From the NCBI GenBank assembly GCA_025350465.1, contig JANXXU010000013.1, forward strand, positions 44,182-108,181: a stretch of DNA of 64,000 nucleotides, in the 5' to 3' direction. The notes below the pieces were generated by a model. That model ran no database searches, was not told where the DNA came from, and saw only the letters and a list, made by a program, of their open reading frames with translations. This DNA comes from Alphaproteobacteria bacterium (GTDB taxonomy: Bacteria > Pseudomonadota > Alphaproteobacteria > Micropepsales > Micropepsaceae). Both the position numbers and the translations under genes were made by a program. Positions 18,896-26,488 of this stretch are shown piece by piece; the first letter of the stretch is position 1, and the number at the start of each line of letters is the position of its first letter.

Positions 18896-19657
18896 TCATT
18901 CCGGCCAGATCGTGCGGCCGGCTCTGAGTTCGGCGAAGAACCAATCGTCGAAGCCGCGCGCGAGCAGCCATTCAATGCGGTCGCCGCGCCAGAAAATGCG
19001 CTCGCGCTCGAAGCTCGTGTTGGTGGGGATCGATTTCATGAACTCGCCGGTGCGACGCGCGTCGTTGAGAAACAGCTTGTCGCGGCGCATCGTCGCAAAC
19101 CAGCCGTTGAGACGCGGATAAAGCTCGGGCGACATTGTGAAGCCGAGCGGGCGGAGAGCCGCCAGATGGGGCCACAGCGCGAACTCGGCGATCGTCAGAT
19201 GGCCGAACGGCAACGGCGTGGGACAATTCGCCAGTACGCTTTCGATGCGTGCGAAGATCGTGTCGAGATCGGCTTGACCTGCTTCCATCAATCCCGGCGG
19301 GGCCACATCCTTGCGATCGGCCCAGGTCCAAATCGAGCAATCGAGCATGATGGCGTCGATGCGCGTGTCGGCGAGACGTTCCAAAGCGCGCGCTTCGACG
19401 CGGTCTTTGATTGCCGCCGGATAAATCGGCCGCTCGGGATATTTGAGATCGAGATAGGCGACGATGTCGCTCGAGTTGACGATCGTGACATCGCCGTCGA
19501 TCAACGCCGGAACTTCGGCGCGGGGATTTACTTTGAGCAGTGCGTCGCGATTTTCGTGCGTCAGGCCGTCGATCGGCTCATAAGCGAGGCCCTTGTAATC
19601 GAGCGCCAGGGCAACCTTGCGCGCGAATGGACTGAAACCGTTGGTAAAGAACTGCAT
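18896..19657 (-). CDS. Glutathione S-transferase family protein (long form)
   Basis: 253 residues. N-terminal GST domain MQFFTNGFSPFARKVALALDYKGLAYEPID with SPFAR near the catalytic position, PRAEVPALIDGDVTIVNSSDIVAYLDLKYP (Ser-Asp glutathione pair), and a helical C-terminal domain with TIAEFALWPHL. The C-terminal 40 residues (RERIFWRGDRIEWLLARGF) extend beyond a standard GST. Substrate unknown. Not in an obvious operon. Confidence 0.85.
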   Translation of the reverse strand: MQFFTNGFSPFARKVALALDYKGLAYEPIDGLTHENRDALLKVNPRAEVPALIDGDVTIVNSSDIVAYLDLKYPERPIYPAAIKDRVEARALERLADTRIDAIMLDCSIWTWADRKDVAPPGLMEAGQADLDTIFARIESVLANCPTPLPFGHLTIAEFALWPHLAALRPLGFTMSPELYPRLNGWFATMRRDKLFLNDARRTGEFMKSIPTNTSFERERIFWRGDRIEWLLARGFDDWFFAELRAGRTIWPE

Positions 19658-19754
19658 GATGCGCTCCTCGCGATCTTAGGGTGGCGGACCACGTGGAGGT
19701 TCTTAACACTCTCAGGCGCACTTGTCGCCGACCAATGTTTCGCGATGTGCGCTC

Positions 19755-20261
19755 TCAAACTTTCCCATTGAACTGAAATTTCTCAAGCGATTTCGACTCC
19801 GGATCGTATTCGGCGCCGAAGGCGAGTTCGCCGCCATCGCAAATCCCGATAGCCGCAGTTTTCCACGAGGCGGCTTGCGGTGATTGTTCGACGACATGAC
19901 GGTGGAAGCCGTTGACGTAGATGATGCGCTGACCGCCGACGATGAGCCCGCCGTACTGCCGATAATAGTCTGTCGCTTGCCAACCGTTGTCGACCAGTTC
20001 GCGCTGAATGAGTTGGACCATAAGTGCCGGCAGCAGCTGATCATCGAGTTCGGAAATTTGCTGCGGCGAAGGCGTCCACGTCCCCTGCACGGGACCGGGA
20101 CTTGCGCGACTGCACTGGCGAGCGAGCTCAAGCGCTTTGGCGCCGGGAAAGACGACACCCCAGGCGGGATTGAATGTTGTGGCTGTTGGAGCGGCGAAGG
20201 CTTGCGCAGCCAGCAAGATCGTAAAGACGGCCGCGAACGCCCGGGTCGTGGTGAGCTTCAT
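19755..20261 (-). CDS. Exported hypothetical protein
   Basis: 168 residues with a Sec signal peptide (MKLTTTRAFAAVFTILLAAQAFA before APT). The mature part (about 145 residues) has no domain I can name; it contains ELDDQLLPALMVQLIQRELV and GLIVGGQRIIYVNGFHRHVV, and a Cys pair (C55 and one in GICDGGELAF). Probably periplasmic. It is 15 bp downstream of the next small lipoprotein gene on the same strand, and both belong to a three-gene minus-strand run. Confidence 0.75.
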   Translation of the reverse strand: MKLTTTRAFAAVFTILLAAQAFAAPTATTFNPAWGVVFPGAKALELARQCSRASPGPVQGTWTPSPQQISELDDQLLPALMVQLIQRELVDNGWQATDYYRQYGGLIVGGQRIIYVNGFHRHVVEQSPQAASWKTAAIGICDGGELAFGAEYDPESKSLEKFQFNGKV

Positions 20262-20276
20262 GATTTCCCTGTTTCG

Positions 20277-20537
20277 TCAAAGCGGGGGGCACGTTTTCGT
20301 TTTCGCGACCATATCGTAGAGCTTCGCCCGTTCCGCGTCGCTGAGCGCGCCTTCGTTGGCGCACATCGACATCGCCTCGCAAGGCGGCGCGGGCTTTGAG
20401 GGATACTGCGCGATGGCGGCGTTGCAGAATTGATAGGCGTCCTTGCGGTCCCAGTCGCCGGGCGATTGCGCGACCGGTTCGCAAGCCGCGACCATGAGCA
20501 GAGCGCACGCGATGAAAGGCCGGCGCATCGCAGTCAT
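20277..20537 (-). CDS. Small predicted lipoprotein
   Basis: 86 residues from MTAMRRPFIACALLMVAACEP; the ORF-track entry starts too early. Lipobox VAAC. The mature part has four more cysteines (FCNAA, PCEAM, MCANEG, KTCPPL), suggesting disulphides in the periplasm. The ATG overlaps the stop of the upstream gene (ATGA at 20534-20537). Function unknown. Confidence 0.7.
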   Translation of the reverse strand: MTAMRRPFIACALLMVAACEPVAQSPGDWDRKDAYQFCNAAIAQYPSKPAPPCEAMSMCANEGALSDAERAKLYDMVAKTKTCPPL

Positions 20538-21148
20538 TCGTTGAAGTCGATCTTGGGATCGCGGGTGCAGGCATCGACCGTAACGTCTTCTTGATGCACA
20601 TAGCTGATGCGATAGCAGCGGTCGTAGATCGAGCAATAGCAGATTTCGATGTCGAGGCGCGGCCGGTCTCCCGAGGTTGCGGCTTGGAGGGGGTTGGTGG
20701 CCAGATCATCTTCGGCGACAAGGGCTGGGATGCTGTTTCCCGGTGACAGGACACGACCCACAATCGTGACGCGGCTTTGAATTTTTGTCTCGGGGACGCC
20801 CAACGCCTTCAGTGTGCTCGGCCAGTCGGTTTGGTATTTGCCGTCTAGCCGGACGCGAAGCGTCATCAAACGGGCAGGGCCCATACCGGTGTTCTGAACA
20901 ACAAGCTTGAGGACGCCCTTGCTGATCGCTTCGTGGTGATATTCGCGGCCGATTTCGACGTGCGGCCAAACCGATGCTTGCTGCTGCTCGCGCATCAACA
21001 TCGACTGATAGATCGAGACGCTTAGGGCACAAGCGCCGACGACGACCGCGGTGAGCGCCGCGATCATGTCGGCATCCAACAGGCGCTGCCTGACGCTGCG
21101 CGACGCGCGCTGGTTGTCGTTGCTGGGCGATGGTGTCGTTTCCGGCAT
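20534..21148 (-). CDS. Hypothetical protein with one N-terminal transmembrane helix
   Basis: 204 residues from MPETTPSPSNDNQRASRS (the longer start adds 11 residues). One helix at about residues 28-50 (MIAALTAVVVGACALSVSIYQSMLM) is followed by a soluble beta-rich domain (ASVWPHVEIGREYHH, LKLVVQNTGMGPARLMTLRVRLDG). This layout is common in uncharacterised proteobacterial proteins. It is the first gene of a three-gene run with the small lipoprotein and the exported protein. Confidence 0.7.
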   Translation of the reverse strand: MPETTPSPSNDNQRASRSVRQRLLDADMIAALTAVVVGACALSVSIYQSMLMREQQQASVWPHVEIGREYHHEAISKGVLKLVVQNTGMGPARLMTLRVRLDGKYQTDWPSTLKALGVPETKIQSRVTIVGRVLSPGNSIPALVAEDDLATNPLQAATSGDRPRLDIEICYCSIYDRCYRISYVHQEDVTVDACTRDPKIDFNE

Positions 21149-21229
21149 GGCGCCACCATAGCTAGTGCCGGCGCCGGGCACAAAACGGGTTCCAACGCCT
21201 TGCTGCCAAAATCCTGACAGACTGCTGTC

Positions 21230-21237
21230 AAAAATTG
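21230..21237. repeat. Target-site duplication, left copy
   Basis: AAAAATTG directly precedes the left inverted repeat; the identical 8 bp directly follows the right inverted repeat at 24975-24982. Confidence 0.9.
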
Positions 21238-21257
21238 GGTAGTGGGTCAGTTTGAAT
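21238..21257 (+). repeat. Left terminal inverted repeat
   Basis: GGTAGTGGGTCAGTTTGAAT, identical over 20 bp to the reverse complement of 24955-24974. Confidence 0.92.
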
Positions 21258-21303
21258 CCTAGGGTGGCTTCGACCTTCAGCTGAGCCGTGCCATATTATA
21301 CGC

Positions 21304-21525
21304 ATGGCAAAGACTCATTCCAAAAGACCGCGCGACCCCAATCAACTGGCCAAGCACATCATCGGGATCGCAACGGGAGAGGTCGAGGAACCCGATCCTA
21401 AGGCCAACGCAGGCCAGCGGAAGGGTGGAAAGCGTGGTGGCGCTGCTCGCGCCAAGAGCCTCACGCCCCAGCAGAAATCCGAAATCGCCCGGGCTGCAGC
21501 GGCCGCCCGTTGGAAGAAGAGCTAG
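21304..21525 (+). CDS. Small basic conserved hypothetical protein (transposon passenger)
   Basis: 73 residues, rich in Lys, Arg, Ala and Gly: KRPRDPNQLAKHIIGIATGEV, then GGKRGGAARAKSLTPQQKSEIARAAAAARWKKS. The ending resembles small, basic, possibly nucleic-acid-binding proteins found widely in alphaproteobacteria. It begins 46 bp inside the left inverted repeat, with a TATTATA stretch just upstream of the ATG that could be a -10. It overlaps the convergent 163-aa gene by 4 bp. Role in the transposon unknown. Confidence 0.75.
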   Translation: MAKTHSKRPRDPNQLAKHIIGIATGEVEEPDPKANAGQRKGGKRGGAARAKSLTPQQKSEIARAAAAARWKKS

Positions 21526-22013
21526 GCTACATCGTCCTCGTCGTCGTCCATCAGGTCAGCAGCGCGCCGCTCCGCACAGTCCTCAGTGAAGTCCGTGAAG
21601 AAGTTCAACTGCGGGTCCTTGGGGAACTGGAAGTTCATATGGTCCGCGTCACAGAGCGCGCGATACACTTTGTCGGCGACACGGTCGCGACGCTGACGCA
21701 TTGCTTTCTGACGCAGCTGCGGGGTGCCACCGTGATCTGTGTCAAACCAGAGCGGTATCTGATGCCCGTTGTCGGTGGTGACATAACACTGCTTCGCGCG
21801 GTAGGTGATTCCGTTTTGGTCAGTTCGCATCGCTTGGCGAAGCGCGGTAGTCACTTGCTTACGCAAGAGCCTGACAATGTCCTGAGGGTATGGCGCGAGC
21901 TTTTTATGGGCCATTGCCCAGCTGACAAAGTCAGTAGGATCATTTGCGTCTTTGCCGGTGTGCGCCTCCCACTCATCCCAGACGCGGAGCACCTGTTCGT
22001 TGAAGTTAGCCAT
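21522..22013 (-). CDS. Third gene of the HigBA/ImmA operon, unknown function
   Basis: 163 residues from MANFNEQVLRVWDEWEAHTG; the longer ORF-track start overlaps the upstream gene and is not needed. A soluble, charged protein: DPTDFVSWAMAHKKLAPYPQDIVRLLRKQV, then YRAKQCYVTTDNGHQIPLWFDTDHG, and an acidic tail (DLMDDDEDDVA). No known domain recognised. It starts 11 bp after the HigA/ImmA stop, so it is the third member of the operon. Could be a regulator, a second antitoxin or a peptidase target; all inference. Confidence 0.8.
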   Translation of the reverse strand: MANFNEQVLRVWDEWEAHTGKDANDPTDFVSWAMAHKKLAPYPQDIVRLLRKQVTTALRQAMRTDQNGITYRAKQCYVTTDNGHQIPLWFDTDHGGTPQLRQKAMRQRRDRVADKVYRALCDADHMNFQFPKDPQLNFFTDFTEDCAERRAADLMDDDEDDVA

Positions 22014-22024
22014 CAGTCCGTCTC

Positions 22025-23170
22025 CTAGAGTCCAGTCGGGGCCATGTGCCCCCATCCGTCAGTGAATTCCGCATCAAGCAGGTATTTGCGAATGCTCGTT
22101 TGATACTTTCGCAACCAGGCATATTTCTGCGTCTTGTGCTGTACCTGCCCAACGACAATGGCCGGATGAACTTCTAGCCGCGCTGCAAATGACAATACGT
22201 CCTGCTCTGAAATGAACGGGGCTTTCCTAAGAAGGAATGAGTTGAGCTGTTGACTTGGAATGCAAAACTCTGTGGCGGCGGCATTGGCCAATAGCTCGCA
22301 CTCCGGCAAATCCGCGTCGGCATTTAGGCTGGTGGCGTCAATCTCATCGACTGGTGCAAAGGACGTATCTCTGCCGTCACCGTTGAGGACATGTTCGCAT
22401 TCATGCCGCAGGACAAAGGCAAAGTTGTCCAGCCGATCGAGACGAAGCGTAAGCCCAATTGCTGGCTGACCGTCGATCCACACACATACGCCGTCGATCT
22501 TTGACCCTGGCAATGATTCGACCAGCACAAACCGGACACCACAGTTGCGCAGCATCTGCGGGATGCGCCCAAGGTCATCCTTGTCCTGCAAGTGCGCTTT
22601 GATCGTTGGCAAAGTCTTTCTGAGCGCTTCCTCGGAATAGAGCGGCGCCCTCATCAGCGAGGCCAACTTCATTACACGATGAAGCCATGCGTATTGAATT
22701 GCCGAGACTGTCTCGTAGCCCGTCTTCTTCGCGGCATGCGCGGTAATCTCTCCGCTTCCGATAAACGGAATGTCGTTGATGCTATTCTTGCCGAAGAACC
22801 GCAGCATTTGCAGATCAAGCAAGGCGGGGTCGGTCTCCTCGATCCAGCCGCGCTGGATCATCTCACGAACTGGAAACACGCTTTGCCAAGTAGCGCGGGT
22901 CCTAACGCCGGGGTCGGCAGGTTTCGCGCGTTGTAGGTCGTAGAGCTTCTGCAAATTCATAAAGAAGTCAGGCGATACGTTGAACGCATCGGAGAGGCTA
23001 TGAGCCATCTCAGGCGTAATTGCGCGCTTGCCAGTGAGCAACGGGCTAAGCTGCTCCGGTGCAATACCTAGAATGTACGCGAGGTCCACCTGCTTCCAGC
23101 CGCGCGCTTCCATCTCTTCAAGAAGGAAGGTGCCGGGGTGATCAACGGTCGATGTTGTGGCCTTGGTCAT
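22025..23170 (-). CDS. HigA-like antitoxin fused to ImmA/IrrE metallopeptidase domain
   Basis: 381 residues. Residues about 12-72 are an XRE/HigA helix-turn-helix (TFLLEEMEARGWKQVDLAYILGIAPEQLSPLLTGKRAI, SDAFNVSPDFFMNLQKLYDL). Residues about 205-310 are an ImmA/IrrE domain: zinc motif HECEH at 256-260 and the following ECELLANAAATEFCIP motif. Known ImmA/IrrE proteins cleave repressors or DNA-damage regulators. The HTH suggests autoregulation and antitoxin activity, and the peptidase domain suggests signal-controlled degradation (inference). The start overlaps the HigB stop by one base. Confidence 0.9.
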   Translation of the reverse strand: MTKATTSTVDHPGTFLLEEMEARGWKQVDLAYILGIAPEQLSPLLTGKRAITPEMAHSLSDAFNVSPDFFMNLQKLYDLQRAKPADPGVRTRATWQSVFPVREMIQRGWIEETDPALLDLQMLRFFGKNSINDIPFIGSGEITAHAAKKTGYETVSAIQYAWLHRVMKLASLMRAPLYSEEALRKTLPTIKAHLQDKDDLGRIPQMLRNCGVRFVLVESLPGSKIDGVCVWIDGQPAIGLTLRLDRLDNFAFVLRHECEHVLNGDGRDTSFAPVDEIDATSLNADADLPECELLANAAATEFCIPSQQLNSFLLRKAPFISEQDVLSFAARLEVHPAIVVGQVQHKTQKYAWLRKYQTSIRKYLLDAEFTDGWGHMAPTGL

Positions 23171-23466
23171 CAGTGGTAGTCCTCGAATGCAATAATGGTG
23201 ATCGTTGTTTGCTTGTCCTTCTCGTCAACCGTGAACACCAACCGCCATTGATCGTTGAGCCGAATTGAGCATTGCCCGGCTCGATCCCCCTTGAGTTTTT
23301 CGTAGTGCAGGCTTTTCCAATTTCTCAAATCCCGTTCGTCCAATGCGGCCCTCAGGAGGGTGAGCTTCCGCCGCGCGGACTTAATGACCGCTACGGGCAG
23401 GCGAAGCTTTGCCGCCTCCTCGGTCTCGATCTTCCCTAGGTCCGAATCGGCAAACACCACTTCCAT
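23170..23466 (-). CDS. HigB-like toxin, RelE/ParE superfamily
   Basis: 98 residues, the usual RelE/HigB size. Motifs: MEVVFADSDLGKIETEEAAKLRLP, ALDERDLRNWKSLHYEKLKGDRAGQCSIRLNDQWRLVFTVDE and a C-terminal TTITIIAFEDYH, which matches the HigB beta-sheet core (Ser-Ile-Arg-Leu-Asn-Asp-Gln-Trp-Arg-Leu). HigB toxins are ribosome-dependent mRNA endonucleases. First gene of the operon with the HigA/ImmA fusion. Confidence 0.92.
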   Translation of the reverse strand: MEVVFADSDLGKIETEEAAKLRLPVAVIKSARRKLTLLRAALDERDLRNWKSLHYEKLKGDRAGQCSIRLNDQWRLVFTVDEKDKQTTITIIAFEDYH

Positions 23467-23575
23467 GGGGGCTCGGTATACGTTGGAGGTATATGGCCGT
23501 CAAGAGAAATTAATTCAATGCATTAATCTGACCCTTATGCTTGACTAAAGTTGAGTGAATCCCTAGATTGAGGGC

Positions 23576-24424
23576 ATGAACCGGCTGAGCAAAGAGGACC
23601 GCGCCCGCATCCTGCACCTCCTTTGCGAGGGGTCCTCGATCCGCGCCATCACGCGCGTGACGGGGGCCAGCAAAAACACGGTGGCCAAGCTGCTGGGGGA
23701 CGCCGGGTGCGCCGTCGCCGCCTTCCAGGACGAGGCCCTGCGTAACCTCAAATGCCAGCGCGTGCAGGTTGACGAAATTTGGTCGTTCGTCGGCAGCAAA
23801 GAGAAAAACACAAGCGCGGAGAAGAAGGCGCAGGGCAATGGCGACTGCTGGACGTGGACCGCATTGTGCGCTGACACGAAGCTGCTGCTGTCTTGGTGGG
23901 TTGGCAGCCGCGATGCTGACAGCGGCAACGCTTTCATGGCTGACGTTGCCTCGCGCCTCGCCAATCGCGTGCAGCTGACCTCTGATGGTCACAAGGTCTA
24001 TTTGCAGGCCGTCGATAAAGCGTTTGGTGATAACATCGATTTCGCGATGCTCGTGAAAATGTACGGCAAAGCGTTTGAGGGACCGGCGCGCTATAGCCCG
24101 CCTGAGTGCATCGGCTGCAAACGCACGAAGATCACCGGCAACCCCGACAAGGACCACGTTTCGACCAGCTACGTTGAGCGCAGCAATCTCACAATCCGGA
24201 TGCATTCGCGGCGCTTTACGCGACTTACCAATGCGTTTTCAAAGAAGATCGAGAACCACATTCACGCAGTGGCGCTGCACTGCATGTATTACAATTTTGT
24301 ACGCATTCATAAGACTTTGCGTGTGACCCCCGCAATGGCGGCCGGTGTAACTCAGCGGCTATGGGAAGTATCCGATATTGTAGCTCTTGTTGAAGCGGCC
24401 GAAGCAAAGGGACTCGCTGCATAA
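23576..24424 (+). CDS. IS1-like DDE transposase
   Basis: 282 residues. An N-terminal helix-turn-helix ([37 protein letters not shown]) is followed by the IS1-type DDE domain: first Asp in [10 protein letters not shown], second in [13 protein letters not shown], Glu in [25 protein letters not shown]. This is the single-ORF alphaproteobacterial type annotated as IS1-like, not the two-frame IS1 of E. coli. It is intact and divergent from the toxin operon. A degenerate copy of the terminal repeat (ATTAATCTGACCC, 23522-23534) lies just upstream and may be a transposase-binding site (inference). Confidence 0.9.
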   Translation: MNRLSKEDRARILHLLCEGSSIRAITRVTGASKNTVAKLLGDAGCAVAAFQDEALRNLKCQRVQVDEIWSFVGSKEKNTSAEKKAQGNGDCWTWTALCADTKLLLSWWVGSRDADSGNAFMADVASRLANRVQLTSDGHKVYLQAVDKAFGDNIDFAMLVKMYGKAFEGPARYSPPECIGCKRTKITGNPDKDHVSTSYVERSNLTIRMHSRRFTRLTNAFSKKIENHIHAVALHCMYYNFVRIHKTLRVTPAMAAGVTQRLWEVSDIVALVEAAEAKGLAA

Positions 24425-24478
24425 GCGTCAAAGGTTTATGAGTCTTGCCCCCTGATTCGCAGGGGTTAGGAGTCTAAA

Positions 24479-24649
24479 ATGACGAAAGTAGCGCCTTTTC
24501 ATTCAGCGAAACCGAACACGCCGAATGTCTATCATGACAATAACAAGTGTACCGAGGGCAATAACATAGAAACGCAGTACCTGCGGCAAGGCACTGGCGG
24601 GCGCCCGCGCTGCCAACACTGCGACCGGCTTGCTACGCAGGGGCAGTGA
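24479..24649 (+). CDS. 56-aa Cys-containing small protein (not in the ORF track)
   Basis: ATG at 24479 with a good SD (TTAGGAGTCTAAA), 57 codons to TGA at 24647. Residues include VYHDNNKCTEGNNIE and GTGGRPRCQHCDRL, that is one Cys plus a CxxC, resembling a small zinc-ribbon. Short proteins of this kind are, to my recollection, found next to similar IS1-like transposases, but I cannot confirm it here. It lies 54 bp downstream of the transposase on the same strand and overlaps the convergent 107-aa gene by 17 bp. Confidence 0.75.
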   Translation: MTKVAPFHSAKPNTPNVYHDNNKCTEGNNIETQYLRQGTGGRPRCQHCDRLATQGQ

Positions 24650-24956
24650 CTAAACCTTGGTGGAAAACCATCTCCCACCAAGGTCCTTGAAGCTGGCTAT
24701 CCGTGACGCCATACACCCGCTGTATGCGGCGCACGGGTAGCCCATGCTCCATCGCGATGGCGACCGCCTTTAAGCCAGCCCATGCGTTCCCGTGAAATTT
24801 GATTGTAGGTTCGTCGAAGGCGTGACCCTTGCCGCCCTCACATGATTCAAATGTTTCAACACCATCGCGGCGGAGTATCAGCACCGCGCGGCGAATACCG
24901 GGATCAAGTTCAAGATCGACTTCAGGCGCAAAAGCCTCTAGCGCAGGATCAGTCAT
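24633..24956 (-). CDS. 107-aa conserved-type hypothetical protein starting in the right inverted repeat
   Basis: 107 residues, soluble, acidic N-terminus: MTDPALEAFAPEVDLELDPGIRRAVLILRRDGVETFESCEGGKGHAFDEPTIKFHG. The pattern RDGVETFESCEGGKGHAF looks like a small compact fold of the kind found beside phage or transposon genes. Its ATG complement (24954-24956) overlaps the right inverted repeat, so promoter and RBS lie in or beyond the repeat. Likely expressed from the repeat or from flanking host DNA. Function unknown. Confidence 0.7.
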   Translation of the reverse strand: MTDPALEAFAPEVDLELDPGIRRAVLILRRDGVETFESCEGGKGHAFDEPTIKFHGNAWAGLKAVAIAMEHGLPVRRIQRVYGVTDSQLQGPWWEMVFHQGLVTAPA

Positions 24957-24974
24957 TCAAACTGACCCACTACC
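24955..24974 (-). repeat. Right terminal inverted repeat
   Basis: ATTCAAACTGACCCACTACC, exact reverse complement of the left repeat at 21238-21257. Confidence 0.92.
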
Positions 24975-24982
24975 AAAAATTG
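24975..24982. repeat. Target-site duplication, right copy
   Basis: AAAAATTG, identical to 21230-21237. Confidence 0.9.
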
Positions 24983-25072
24983 TCAGTGCCGCTCGTCATA
25001 CTGCGCGAGCCTTGCGATAAACTGTCATGCGGGGCGCGTAGAATTGCAATTCTCGACGGATGGAGAGCGAAG

Positions 25073-25432
25073 ATGGACACCAAGACAATCGCAGCGGTCT
25101 TTACCGACCTGTGCAAGAAGGGCGAATTCGACGCCGCCGGCCAGAAATTCTGGTCGGAAGACGTCGTGAGTCGTGAGCCCGGCGAGGGCGACATGGCCAC
25201 GTTGAAGGGACGCAAAGCCGTTCAGGGCAAAGGAGAGTGGTGGTACGCCAACCACACGATCCACAACACCAAGGTCGAAGGGCCATACGTTCACGGCGAC
25301 CAGTTTGTCGTGCGCTTCACCATGGATCTGACGCCCAAAGACGGCAAACGCCACACGATGGATGAAGTCGGCATCTATACCGTGAAGAACGGCAAGATCG
25401 TCGACGAGAGCTTCTTCTATCACGGCGAATGA
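25073..25432 (+). CDS. NTF2-like / SnoaL-like family protein
   Basis: 119 residues from MDTKTIAAVFTDLCKKGEFD (SD GGAGAG, nine bases upstream); the long ORF-track N-terminus reaches into the transposon and is not real. A cone-shaped NTF2-like domain is suggested by EFDAAGQKFWSEDVVSREPG, WWYANHTIHNTKVEGPYVHGDQFVVRFTMDL and DEVGIYTVKNGKIVDESFFYHGE. Such proteins include isomerases and uncharacterised stress proteins. Substrate unknown. Confidence 0.85.
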   Translation: MDTKTIAAVFTDLCKKGEFDAAGQKFWSEDVVSREPGEGDMATLKGRKAVQGKGEWWYANHTIHNTKVEGPYVHGDQFVVRFTMDLTPKDGKRHTMDEVGIYTVKNGKIVDESFFYHGE

Positions 25433-25543
25433 AGCGCTGCGCCGCCGAGTCTGTGGCGGCGCAAATTGTCGTCCCTATCATGATATGCAATCGTCCCGGT
25501 TGGCGCTGCACGCGCAGTGCCGATCGCGGGCGGTTGTATCGGC

Positions 25544-26488
25544 ATGGACTTCGTACTGAGGATTCCCGACGTTTCGGTCTTCGCTGGGCCGATGTATTTG
25601 GCGTTCATCGGGCTTGAGGTTTGGCTGGTGCGCTCAGGGAAGGTGCACGGGCGCTACGACGCCAAGGATGCGCTGACCAGCATTGCGATGGGCGCGGGTT
25701 ATGCGATCACCACGTTCCTGTGGGGCGCGCTCGGCTTCGGCATCGTGGTAGCTGCCTACCAAGTGCGCATCTTCACGTTCGATCTCTCGGTGTGGTCGTT
25801 CCTGCTCTGCTTCGTGATCGACGATATGCGATTCTACTGGCTGCATCGCCTGTCGCACAGGTCGCGCTGGTTTTGGGCCTATCACGTGGCGCATCACTCG
25901 AGCGAGCATTTCAATCTGTCGACGGCGCTGCGCCAACCGTGGACCTTTGCGCTGACCGGCTATGTCGTGTGGTGGGCGCCGCTCGCGTTCATCGGCTTTC
26001 ATCCGGCGCTGATCGCGTTCTGCGCGGCGGTCAATTTGATCTTTCAGTTCTTCTTGCACACCGAGGCGGTGGGCAGACTGCATCCGTGGTTCGAAGCGGT
26101 GTTCAATACGCCCTCGCATCATCGCGTGCATCACGCCGCGAACGCGCGCTATCTCGATGCGAATTACGGCGGCACGTTGATCGTGTGGGACCGATTGTTC
26201 GGAACCTTCGTGCCGGAGATCGAGCGTGAGGCGCCGCGCTACGGCCTGGTCAAGAACATCGCGACGTTCAATCCGGTGCGGGTGGCGTTCGACGAGTATG
26301 TGGGCATCGCGCGTGACATGGCCGCACCGCGACTCACGCCGCGCGAGCGGATCGCTTACGTGTTCGCACCGCCCGGTTGGAGCCACGACGGCAGCCGGTT
26401 GAGTTCGGACTCACTAAAGCGCGCGCATTTGGCGGCGCACCCGGACGATGCTGGGACGCCGGGGTTTGCTAGCGCCGTCGCCCCCTGA
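25544..26488 (+). CDS. Sterol desaturase / fatty-acid hydroxylase family protein
   Basis: 314 residues from [23 protein letters not shown]; a GTG nine codons upstream is possible. Four or five membrane helices. The eight-histidine di-iron signature is present: [21 protein letters not shown] and [19 protein letters not shown], in the FA_hydroxylase (PF04116) arrangement. Probably a membrane-bound di-iron oxygenase acting on a lipid; the substrate is unknown. The 3' end overlaps the convergent uvrB by 20 bp. Confidence 0.9.
   Translation: MDFVLRIPDVSVFAGPMYLAFIGLEVWLVRSGKVHGRYDAKDALTSIAMGAGYAITTFLWGALGFGIVVAAYQVRIFTFDLSVWSFLLCFVIDDMRFYWLHRLSHRSRWFWAYHVAHHSSEHFNLSTALRQPWTFALTGYVVWWAPLAFIGFHPALIAFCAAVNLIFQFFLHTEAVGRLHPWFEAVFNTPSHHRVHHAANARYLDANYGGTLIVWDRLFGTFVPEIEREAPRYGLVKNIATFNPVRVAFDEYVGIARDMAAPRLTPRERIAYVFAPPGWSHDGSRLSSDSLKRAHLAAHPDDAGTPGFASAVAP

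Larger units (their letters stand above)
21238..24974. mobile_element. IS1-like transposon of 3.74 kb with toxin-antitoxin cargo
   Basis: Bounded by perfect 20-bp terminal inverted repeats (GGTAGTGGGTCAGTTTGAAT at 21238-21257 and its complement at 24955-24974) and an 8-bp direct duplication (AAAAATTG) on each side. Inside are, in order: a 73-aa gene (+), a 163-aa gene, HigA/ImmA fusion and HigB (all -), the IS1-like transposase (+), a 56-aa gene (+) and a 107-aa gene (-). 8-9 bp duplications are known for IS1 and IS1595 family elements. The perfect ends and duplication imply a recent, intact insertion. Confidence 0.9.

Noticed and set aside
24425-24478. End of a separate IS right after the transposase
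   Set aside because: No repeat matching the upstream side of the transposase was found here; the real ends are at 21238 and 24974.
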